Below are positions 7,099-12,684 of a DNA stretch of 12,684 nucleotides, in pieces. Both the position numbers and the translations under genes were made by a program. Position 1 is the stretch's first letter, and every line of letters begins with the position of its first letter. Under the pieces are notes generated by a model. The model did not search any database. It saw nothing but the letters and a program-made list of their open reading frames with translations, and was not told the origin of the DNA. Location: the NCBI GenBank assembly GCA_938008865.1, contig CALLJA010000354.1:1-12684 (forward strand). The letters run 5' to 3'. This stretch comes from an uncultured Anaerolineales bacterium (GTDB lineage Bacteria; Chloroflexota; Anaerolineae; Anaerolineales; Villigracilaceae).

Positions 7099-7944
7099 TC
7101 AGGGGGTGGTGGTGGGAACCAGCGGGGAGATGTCGACCGGGCGGAAGTTGGTGATGACCAGCACGATCTCGAGGCGGGTGAAGTCCACCGAAGGCTGGAC
7201 TACCGCCTGCTGGAACAACTCCACGTCCAGGCTGCGGATGGAGACCACCTGGCCGATGATCAGGTCGGGCGGGTAGCCGCCGCCCAGGCCCGAGGTCAGG
7301 ATCAGGTCACCGGGCTCCACGCTCACGTCCTGCGAGATCATATCGAGCGAGACGTCGCCCGTCACCGAACCGATCAGAACGGCCTCCGCGTCGGCGTTCT
7401 GCAGGTGGACGTTGATCGAGGAGGCGGGGTCGGTGATCAACTGCACACGGGCCGCGTCGGCAATGACCGCGTCGATGCGGCCAATCAGACCCTGGTTGGT
7501 CACCACGGGCATGCCGCGGCGGATGCCGTCATTGGAGCCGCGGTTGATGACCACGTAATGCAGGAAGGGACTGGGGTCGCGCCCGATGACGGCCGCGGCG
7601 CGATAGGTACTCTCGGGGTTGGAGCGCGAGAAATCGACCAGCGCGCGCAGCACCTCAGTTTCGTTGACGCGCTGCTGCAGGTCGATTACCTGCGCCTGCA
7701 ATTGCGAGACCTCAGCCTGCAATTCGGCATTGCGCGCGCGCAGCGAGGCGATGTCGCGCGGGGCGGTGAAGAAATCCTGCAAGGCCTGGACGCGGGTGGA
7801 GATCCAGGTCTGCACCCCCACCAGCGAGCCCGTGAACTGATTGGATGCCGAACTGAAATACCCCCCCAGGGCCAGCGCCAGAATGCCACCCACCACCAGG
7901 AAAATGATCGTCGTCTGTAAGGAACGTGAAAACAGGTCCTTCAT
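7099..7944 (-). CDS. mreC: Rod shape-determining protein MreC
   Basis: MreC is an extracytoplasmic scaffold of the elongasome, anchored by one N-terminal helix, that contacts PBP2 and MreD. The 281-residue protein has the typical layout. A membrane helix (about 11-30) leads to a coiled coil (about 64-105, rich in Leu, Gln and Glu) and then to the beta-rich MreC domain. That domain contains the hallmark VIGRDPSPFLHYVVINRGSN (119-138), followed by GMPVVTNQGLIGRI (144-157) and a GGGYPPDLIIGQV-type stretch near 225-237. It ends in a short Pro/Thr tail. The ATG at 7944 follows the mreB stop by 38 bases; the only purine-rich match (GGTAGGT) is rather far from the start, so initiation may be weak. 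Confidence 0.96.
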   Translation of the reverse strand: MKDLFSRSLQTTIIFLVVGGILALALGGYFSSASNQFTGSLVGVQTWISTRVQALQDFFTAPRDIASLRARNAELQAEVSQLQAQVIDLQQRVNETEVLRALVDFSRSNPESTYRAAAVIGRDPSPFLHYVVINRGSNDGIRRGMPVVTNQGLIGRIDAVIADAARVQLITDPASSINVHLQNADAEAVLIGSVTGDVSLDMISQDVSVEPGDLILTSGLGGGYPPDLIIGQVVSIRSLDVELFQQAVVQPSVDFTRLEIVLVITNFRPVDISPLVPTTTP

Positions 7945-7982
7945 TCGTGTGAGGTTTTACCTACCAATACAAGCAAGGGAAA

Positions 7983-9053
7983 CTAGGCCGTGTGGCGGGT
8001 GCTGCCGCGTTCCAGGCTGGCGAGCAGGTGGCCCAGATTGTCGAAATCCTCGAAAACCATGGCCGCGCCGCGCGCCACGCAAGTGAGCGGATCTTCCGCC
8101 ACCCACACGCGCAAGCGCAATTCGTCGGTCAGGCGTTCGGCCAGGCCTTGCAGCAACGCGCCGCCGCCCGCCAGGCAGATGCCCACATCCATCAGGTCGG
8201 CTACAATTTCAGGCGGAACCTCATCCAGCGAGTCGCGGATGGTGTCGATGATGACCTGCACTGAGCCCGAAAGCGCTTCGCGGATCTCGATGGACGACAC
8301 TTCCACCGTTTCGGGCAGGCCTGTCACCAGGTTGCGCCCGCGCACCTGCATGATCTTCTCGGGCTGGAGCGGATAAGCCGACCCGATCTGCCATTTGACC
8401 TGCTCAGCAATACCCTCGCCAACCAGCAAGTTGTACTTGTTGCGCAAGTACTGCACCACGTCCTGATCCATCTCATCGCCTGCCACGCGCAGGGAACGCG
8501 AAAGCACCACACCGCGGCGGGAAAGCACGGCCACTTCGGTGGTACCGCCGCCGATATCCACGACCATCGAGCCGCGAATCTCGTTCACGGGCAGGCCCGC
8601 GCCCAGGGCAGCGGCAATCGGCTCCTCGATCAACAACGCCTGGCGCGCGCCCGAAGCCATCACCGCATCGTACACGGCGCGCTTCTCAACCTCGGTCACG
8701 CCCGTAGGCAGGCCCACGATCACGCGCGGACGCGGCAACGGGACCACACTCTGCTCGTGCACCTTGAGGATGAAATAGTCGAGCATCATTTTCGTGACAT
8801 CGAATTCAGAGATGACGCCATCTCTGATCGGTCGGACCACCACAACGTTCGACGGTGTGCGCCCGACCATTTCTTTGGCTTCCAGGCCGATCGCCAGGGG
8901 CTCACGCAAACGCTTGTCGATCGTCACCCAGGAAGGCTCGTTGATGACGATGCCCTTCCCGCGCACGTGGACAAGTGTGTTGGCGGTGCCCAGATCGATG
9001 GCGATATCCAACGAAAACAGGCCTAGCAGCCAGTTAATGGGGTTGAAGGCCAA
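7983..9053 (-). CDS. mreB: Rod shape-determining actin homologue MreB
   Basis: MreB is the bacterial actin that forms membrane-bound filaments and directs the side-wall synthesis machinery. The 356 residues match the family length. Nucleotide-binding signatures are intact: phosphate-1 DIAIDLGTANT (16-26), phosphate-2 VVDIGGGTTEVAV (164-176) and the adenosine loop ICLAGGGALLQGL (292-304). GVTEVEKRAVYDA (118-130) and LIEEPIAAALGAGLPV (141-156) are also typical. The hydrophobic start MAFNPINWLLGLF could be a membrane-targeting segment, as in other MreB proteins. The start codon is TTG at 9053, supported by GAGGAG six bases upstream; the next TTG falls at L15, just before the phosphate-1 loop. 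An extended -10 box lies 45 bases ahead, making mreB the first gene of the cluster. Its stop is 38 bases before mreC. Confidence 0.97.
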   Translation of the reverse strand: MAFNPINWLLGLFSLDIAIDLGTANTLVHVRGKGIVINEPSWVTIDKRLREPLAIGLEAKEMVGRTPSNVVVVRPIRDGVISEFDVTKMMLDYFILKVHEQSVVPLPRPRVIVGLPTGVTEVEKRAVYDAVMASGARQALLIEEPIAAALGAGLPVNEIRGSMVVDIGGGTTEVAVLSRRGVVLSRSLRVAGDEMDQDVVQYLRNKYNLLVGEGIAEQVKWQIGSAYPLQPEKIMQVRGRNLVTGLPETVEVSSIEIREALSGSVQVIIDTIRDSLDEVPPEIVADLMDVGICLAGGGALLQGLAERLTDELRLRVWVAEDPLTCVARGAAMVFEDFDNLGHLLASLERGSTRHTA

Positions 9054-9059
9054 TTCAGG

Positions 9060-9065
9060 CTCCTC
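9060..9065 (-). promoter_or_regulatory. Ribosome binding site for the mreB TTG start
   Basis: The minus strand reads GAGGAG six bases before TTG at 9053. This spacing and match are what select the TTG as the start, since no ATG or GTG is suitably placed. Confidence 0.7.
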
Positions 9066-9098
9066 GATGTTAGGCTGATATGGAAAACTTGCTGAAAC

Positions 9099-9107
9099 AT
9101 TATACCA
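9099..9107 (-). promoter_or_regulatory. Extended -10 promoter of mreB
   Basis: The minus strand reads TGGTATAAT, an exact TGn-TATAAT extended -10 element, 45 bases before the mreB start. No good -35 hexamer is visible, which fits an extended -10 promoter. It should drive mreBCD-mrdA and possibly the genes beyond. Confidence 0.65.
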
Positions 9108-9128
9108 TGAGCATTAAAACGGCTTTTC

Positions 9129-9142
9129 GGCGGCCCCCCGCC
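9129..9142 (-). terminator. Possible weak terminator after the MttB-family gene
   Basis: Just after the stop at 9147 the minus strand can fold GGCGG-GGGG-CCGCC, a 5-base-pair stem, with a TTTT run about nine bases later (after GAAAAGCCG). The T-run is badly placed and the stem short, so termination here would be partial at best. The whole gap between this gene and mreB is 93 bases. Confidence 0.25.
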
Positions 9143-9146
9143 ACGC

Positions 9147-10568
9147 TCATCTGCGCTTAAGGCTGGCGATTAGGGCCTCGCCGCGCCCGAGCAGGTCGGC
9201 ATGGTCGTCGGGGGCGGGCGCGTCGGCCAGAAAGGCGCGCGTCCGCTCACGCAGGACATGCTGAGCGGGCGGCTCGCCCTCGGCCTGCCACTTCTCCATC
9301 GTCCAGCGCGGATAGACGCGGCTGTTGTAATAGCCCGTCTTGTAATTCTTCAGCGTGGACGGCGACGAAAGGAAACTGCCGCCCGCCCCCACTTTGGCGA
9401 TCTCTTCCAACGCCGCGCTGGGATCATCCAGTTGGAAACCGCCCGCAAAGCGCCGCGCCTGGTCGATGACCTCGTGGACATGTACCACCGTGCAGGGTGA
9501 GATCGACTTGGACCCGTGGCTGTCTCCGATAAACGGAGCGAGTCCACTCTGGGTCAGGCTCAAGGCCAGCGTGTTCATCCAGTAGGTGTCGGCGGCGGCC
9601 AAATCCATGCCCCAGCCTGTGCCCGAACCCGAGGTGGAACAATGCGGGATGCCGTAATACGCCATCATCTCGGCACAGGCCAGGCTGATGAGCACACTCT
9701 GCGGATCGTAGAAGTTCAACATTGACTTCATGTCGAAATAGACAGGCAACATGCCGAGCAGAATCGGCGCGCCAGGCTTGATGGTCTGGGCAATGACCAG
9801 GCCCGCCAGCAGTTCCGCCAGCAGCAGCGAGAGCGTCCCCGCGGGGGTCAGCGGCGTGGACGCGCCCGCCATGCTGTAATTCGAGAAGATGACCGGCAGT
9901 CCGCGCACGATGGCGGCTTCCATTTTGTCGGTGGTGCCCGCGTTCATCACCAGCGGCGAGACGGGGTTGAAGTACGGCAGAACGAACGGTTTTACACCCA
10001 GGTCGCCGTGCAGGGCCTCGAACATGTCCAGCACGGGCGGGAAGTTGCCTTCATCCGAGACCAGCAGCACCAGCGGTTTGGTCGTATTCGCCAGCATCTC
10101 CAGGCTGCCGTAAAAATCGGATAAGTCCTCGGGCACGTCGCGCACGATGCCCACCGTGGAGATGACGTCGTACAGCGGCAGGCGCGAACCAAGCCGCACC
10201 ATATCCTGCATGTTGCGGCGGGTGAATAACTCCAACTTGTCGTGGATGGGTTCCTGGTAGTACAGCGCCGTGACACCCACGCCGAAGCGCAGGCGGTCCT
10301 CGCCCAGTTGGAAGGCGGGATTCCCGCGGCGGTCGTAGAGGTCGATCTGCTTCGGCGCGGACCCGATGGCAGATTCCGTCACCTCGGCGGGGATGCGCAC
10401 GAGGCGCTCCTCGGCGCGGACCCCCCATTTGCGATGGAGCAGTCTACGGGTCGCATCAGAATCAATGCGCACGCCCGTCTCAGCCAGGATGCGCAGGGCG
10501 TATCCATGAATCTGTTGGATGTTTTCTTCAGACAGCAGGGCCAGCTGGGGGCGGACGTTATTGGTCAT
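9147..10568 (-). CDS. Trimethylamine methyltransferase (MttB) superfamily protein, non-pyrrolysine
   Basis: This 473-residue protein belongs to the MttB superfamily, whose characterised members move a methyl group from a quaternary or tertiary amine (trimethylamine, glycine betaine, proline betaine, carnitine) to a cognate corrinoid protein. Family traits seen are the N-terminal LLSEENIQQIHGYALRILAE (11-30) followed by TGVRID, LRFGVGVTALYYQEP (93-107), NAGTTDKMEAA (209-219) and STSGSGTGWGMDLAAADTYW (311-330), with overall TIM-barrel-like alternation. No internal TAG interrupts the frame, so it is not the pyrrolysine-containing enzyme, and its substrate cannot be read from sequence. No corrinoid protein, corrinoid reductase, transporter or MtgA-type partner is present here. 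The ATG at 10568 follows the acyltransferase stop by 14 bases, so the two are probably co-transcribed. It could be a demethylase acting with a corrinoid protein elsewhere, or a member with another role. Confidence 0.88.
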   Translation of the reverse strand: MTNNVRPQLALLSEENIQQIHGYALRILAETGVRIDSDATRRLLHRKWGVRAEERLVRIPAEVTESAIGSAPKQIDLYDRRGNPAFQLGEDRLRFGVGVTALYYQEPIHDKLELFTRRNMQDMVRLGSRLPLYDVISTVGIVRDVPEDLSDFYGSLEMLANTTKPLVLLVSDEGNFPPVLDMFEALHGDLGVKPFVLPYFNPVSPLVMNAGTTDKMEAAIVRGLPVIFSNYSMAGASTPLTPAGTLSLLLAELLAGLVIAQTIKPGAPILLGMLPVYFDMKSMLNFYDPQSVLISLACAEMMAYYGIPHCSTSGSGTGWGMDLAAADTYWMNTLALSLTQSGLAPFIGDSHGSKSISPCTVVHVHEVIDQARRFAGGFQLDDPSAALEEIAKVGAGGSFLSSPSTLKNYKTGYYNSRVYPRWTMEKWQAEGEPPAQHVLRERTRAFLADAPAPDDHADLLGRGEALIASLKRR

Positions 10569-10582
10569 GTTTCATTATTCCA

Positions 10583-12028
10583 TCACGGGAAACTGGCAGG
10601 AGCCAGCCGCCGGAGCGCAAAACGCGAGGCCGAGAGAGCCGCAAAGATCAGCGCCACGGCCAGGGCCAGCACCGAGCGCGGAAAGACCTCGATCCAGCCG
10701 TTACGTGCGGCCAGGTACACGAATCCCACCCACACGGCCGCGCCCGACGCGACTGCGGGGATCAGCGCCTTCCAGGAAGCGCCGGTGTACAAGCGGAAGG
10801 CCAGCAGGCCGAGGAAGAAGACTCCCAGCCCAATGCGCAGCGCGTAGGTTTGGGCGCGCGGAAGCGGGTCGGCGCTGCCCACCAACAGGAAGAAGCTCAA
10901 CCAGACGGAACCTGCCACCAGAGCCAGGTCGAGCAGCATGAGCGGAACCTTGCGCATGTTATGCCGCAGCCAGTTTTGGGCGGGTCTTTCAAGGAAGAGG
11001 AAGATCAGGATGGAAACGGCGAACACCACGGGCAGGTACAAAAATGCAAAAAACTGTCCGTACGTCAGCGGGTTACCCAGCGCAGCCATGCCCTTCTCCA
11101 TGATCCAGCGGATGAGGATGTGCAGCATGTAGGTGGCGTAACTGGCCTCTCCCAGCAGGACCAGCCAGGGGTGGCTGAGCGCCTTCGAGACGAAGGTATG
11201 GTCCAGGGCCAGGGTCAGGATGAAGATCAGGAAGAAGGGCGAAAGCAGGCCCACGTCCAGCGAAAAGGTACGGATGGGGACCAGGCTGTATTCGCGGGCA
11301 ATCAGCGCCAGCGAAACGAAGGCCAGGGAGAGGAACATCCAGCCGAGGTTGACAGCGGACGTGTGTGGGCGCCTGGGCGCTTCGCTCACGTACCAGACCC
11401 CGCCTGCAATGCCCAGCACGAACGAGTTCAAATGGAAAAGCGGGAAGTATCCCAGAAAATAGCGCGCGCCCAGCCCCAGCCAGAGCGCAATCACCGAATG
11501 AGCCAGCTGGCTGACGGCCCAAAAGCCCAGGCTGATGCCGATCAGGCGTTTGACGGGCATGCGCATGGCCAGGATGGCCGCAAAGGGGAACAGGATATAG
11601 AAGAAGACCTCCGCCGAAAGCGACCAGGAGACTACGTTGAACGAGGTCGCATATTGCGGGAACCAGGCCTGATACAGGAGGATGTTGGCCCATACCTTAT
11701 CCGCGTCGATGCGCGGCAGAATGTTGAGGTAATACAGGCAGGTAACGGCAAACGAGAAAATATAGAGCGGATAGACGCGCGAGAAACGCGCCGTCCAGTA
11801 CTCGCGGAAGTCGAATTTCTGCCCGGGACGGTAATAGACCAGGGCCATCACGAAGCCCGAGAGCACGAAGAAGTAGTTGACCGACGGGAAGCCCGAGCGC
11901 ATCAACGGGTTGATCGGGAACAGGGTCAGCAGATACAGTCCGCTGCCGCCGTGAAAGAAGACGACCGAGAGACCAGCAATGAAGCGGGTGGTGGTGAGGG
12001 CATTCAATCTTTGGATGGGAGCGGACAT
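10583..12028 (-). CDS. Acyltransferase family 3 (OafA-like) integral membrane protein
   Basis: Acyltransferase-3 proteins transfer acetyl or other acyl groups to sugars, lipids or surface glycans at the cytoplasmic membrane. The 481 residues contain about ten or more hydrophobic helices. Family marks are RFIAGLSVVFFHGG (15-28) with the conserved Arg and His (R15, H26), NYFFVLSGFVM (51-61), RFSRVYPLY (81-89) and SWSLSAEVFFYILFP (134-148). Three or four extra helices follow a GRAVY-high stretch near the C-terminus, which lacks the SGNH domain of some OafA proteins. The ATG at 12028 lies 7 bases after a TACAAT box and has no Shine-Dalgarno site, so the message may be leaderless. The acceptor is unknown; the MttB-family gene downstream does not suggest one. 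Surface polysaccharide or lipid decoration is the most likely role, by family only. Confidence 0.9.
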   Translation of the reverse strand: MSAPIQRLNALTTTRFIAGLSVVFFHGGSGLYLLTLFPINPLMRSGFPSVNYFFVLSGFVMALVYYRPGQKFDFREYWTARFSRVYPLYIFSFAVTCLYYLNILPRIDADKVWANILLYQAWFPQYATSFNVVSWSLSAEVFFYILFPFAAILAMRMPVKRLIGISLGFWAVSQLAHSVIALWLGLGARYFLGYFPLFHLNSFVLGIAGGVWYVSEAPRRPHTSAVNLGWMFLSLAFVSLALIAREYSLVPIRTFSLDVGLLSPFFLIFILTLALDHTFVSKALSHPWLVLLGEASYATYMLHILIRWIMEKGMAALGNPLTYGQFFAFLYLPVVFAVSILIFLFLERPAQNWLRHNMRKVPLMLLDLALVAGSVWLSFFLLVGSADPLPRAQTYALRIGLGVFFLGLLAFRLYTGASWKALIPAVASGAAVWVGFVYLAARNGWIEVFPRSVLALAVALIFAALSASRFALRRLAPASFP

Positions 12029-12035
12029 GGGGCCT

Positions 12036-12041
12036 ATTGTA
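12036..12041 (-). promoter_or_regulatory. Probable -10 box giving a leaderless acyltransferase transcript
   Basis: The minus strand reads TACAAT seven bases before the ATG at 12028. Transcription normally begins about seven bases after the -10 box, which is the A of the ATG itself. No ribosome binding site is present, which agrees with a leaderless message. The -35 region is not convincing. Confidence 0.45.
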
Positions 12042-12083
12042 CTGGTTCTTTTCGATTCGGCGCGTGGGAAATGGCGGATACAA

Positions 12084-12111
12084 AACGAGCGACTCGTCCG
12101 AGTCGCTCGTT
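12084..12111 (-). terminator. Intrinsic terminator after the RAM-domain gene
   Basis: A perfect inverted repeat, AACGAGCGACTCG on one arm and CGAGTCGCTCGTT on the other with two bases between, gives a stem of about 12 base pairs with a tetraloop. On the minus strand it is followed by TTTTG. It begins 15 bases after the stop at 12127. The plus-strand side has no T-run, so it should act for the minus strand only and insulate the acyltransferase gene. Confidence 0.8.
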
Positions 12112-12126
12112 GGGAAGAAGGGACGC

Positions 12127-12357
12127 TCAGACCTCGACGGCCAGGCAGGTGAGAGTCTGTTCCACGCCGGCAATGGGCTGGATGGATTTCGCCAGCAGCG
12201 AGCCGATGCCGTTGATGTCTTCATGCTCCACCACGGCCACGGCGTCGTACGGGCCGAAGGTCACATCGGCGCTCTTGACGAAGGGCAGCTTGCGCAACTC
12301 AGCCACCGCCTGGTTGAGTTCGCCTGCGCGGATCTTGATCAAAATGTACGCTTTCAT
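12127..12357 (-). CDS. Stand-alone Lrp/AsnC ligand-binding (RAM) domain protein
   Basis: This 76-residue protein is only the effector-binding, oligomerising half of an Lrp/AsnC regulator; the DNA-binding helix-turn-helix is absent. The family pattern is clear: an opening beta strand AYILIKI (3-9), a helix with ELNQAVAELRKLP (13-25), FVKSADVTFGPYDAVAVVE (26-44) with the conserved G-x-YD, and a closing strand TLTCLAVEV (68-76). Such single-domain proteins are known to form dimers to decamers and bind amino acids, but their physiological role is mostly unclear. The ATG at 12357 has AAAGGAGA with its GGAG core six bases away, a strong site. It starts 42 bases after the LysM gene and ends at a strong terminator. 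I see no remnant of a DNA-binding domain upstream, so it is not simply truncated. Confidence 0.85.
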   Translation of the reverse strand: MKAYILIKIRAGELNQAVAELRKLPFVKSADVTFGPYDAVAVVEHEDINGIGSLLAKSIQPIAGVEQTLTCLAVEV

Positions 12358-12362
12358 CGGGT

Positions 12363-12370
12363 TCTCCTTT
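12363..12370 (-). promoter_or_regulatory. Strong ribosome binding site of the RAM-domain gene
   Basis: The minus strand reads AAAGGAGA six bases before the ATG at 12357, the best Shine-Dalgarno match in the window. It confirms that the short protein is translated as such and is not a fragment. Confidence 0.7.
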
Positions 12371-12399
12371 TGTGAGTCAGGTCGCGGAATACGATTTGC

Positions 12400-12684
12400 T
12401 CAAACCGACTTGCGCATCCCCAGCCAGGTGCCCAATGCGGCAAAGGCCAGGGCAGCCGCAATGATGACCAATGCCGTCACGTTGACACTGGACCTCGTCT
12501 GCGGGGACGAAACGGGCGGCAGGGTGGCCGTCGCCGTGCCCAGGGTGGGCGGGACCAGGGCCGTATGCGTGACGAACAATGTAGCCGTGGCAGGGATGGA
12601 GGTGGGCGCTTCCGCCTGGGTCGGTGTGAGAGACGGCGCGGGCGTGGCACCCTTCATCACCAGCAATTTCTGGCCCACATACAC
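12400..12684 (-). CDS. C-terminal part of a LysM-type protein with membrane anchor
   Basis: The gene enters from the right edge, so only its last 94 residues are visible and its true start lies outside. The first residues, VYVGQKLLVMKG, look like the end of a LysM domain, which binds N-acetylglucosamine-containing glycans such as peptidoglycan. They are followed by about 50 residues rich in Thr, Pro, Ala and Ser (roughly 13-66), a flexible stalk. A single hydrophobic helix (about 69-90) and a short basic tail, RKSV, end the protein. The layout implies an exported cell-wall-binding protein held by a C-terminal membrane anchor with its tail in the cytoplasm. Upstream domains, such as further LysM repeats or an enzyme, cannot be judged. 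The LysM call rests on a short motif. Confidence 0.6.
   Translation of the reverse strand: MYVGQKLLVMKGATPAPSLTPTQAEAPTSIPATATLFVTHTALVPPTLGTATATLPPVSSPQTRSSVNVTALVIIAAALAFAALGTWLGMRKSV

Noticed and set aside
9147..10568. Pyrrolysine (in-frame TAG) in the MttB-family gene
   Set aside because: The frame is open from ATG to a TGA stop with no internal TAG, so no pyrrolysine decoding is needed.
12084..12111. Perfect inverted repeat as a regulator operator or a bidirectional terminator
   Set aside because: Its place right after a stop codon and the TTTT on the minus-strand side fit a one-way intrinsic terminator better; the plus strand has no T-run and no converging gene.

Overview
The window is a GC-rich bacterial chromosome segment. 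Every gene I can support is on the minus strand, so transcription runs from high to low coordinates. I see no RNA genes, insertion sequences, CRISPR arrays or phage genes, and no gene-free stretch above 300 bases. The most likely source is a Chloroflexota (Anaerolineae-like) bacterium. This rests on the Thr/Pro/Ala-rich stalk of the LysM protein, the composition, and a rod-shape/Min gene order otherwise familiar from Clostridia. It is an inference, because no ribosomal RNA or other marker settles it.

Region 1 (12684 to 12127) holds the 3' end of a membrane-anchored LysM protein. It is followed by a 76-residue stand-alone Lrp/AsnC-type ligand-binding (RAM) domain, whose transcription should stop at a perfect inverted repeat at 12084-12111.

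Region 2 (12041 to 9147) holds a polytopic acyltransferase-3 family membrane protein whose likely promoter predicts a leaderless mRNA. Fourteen bases further on is a trimethylamine methyltransferase (MttB) superfamily protein with no pyrrolysine codon and no corrinoid protein in sight.

Region 3 (9104 to 1) is the main content: mreB, mreC, mreD, a PBP2-type transpeptidase (mrdA), minC, minD, minE, rodA and the start of gltX, tightly packed. MreB, MreC and MreD with RodA (glycosyltransferase) and PBP2 (transpeptidase) form the elongasome that builds the side wall. MinC, MinD and MinE place the division site. The series has a TATAAT box before mreB and another before minC, so it may be two overlapping transcription units: mreBCD-mrdA and minCDE-rodA-gltX. 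Several junctions look translationally coupled: a 4-base overlap at mreD/mrdA, 2 bases between minD and minE, and 3 bases between minE and rodA.

The most unusual features are the ten cysteines of PBP2, all extracytoplasmic and mostly in close pairs, together with a long insertion between its SxN and KTG motifs. Next come a changed conserved loop in RodA, minC and acyltransferase starts with almost no leader, TTG starts on the first and last genes of the cluster, and the orphan MttB-family protein. I found no clearly new multi-gene system; this is mostly a conserved morphogenesis locus with some odd details.
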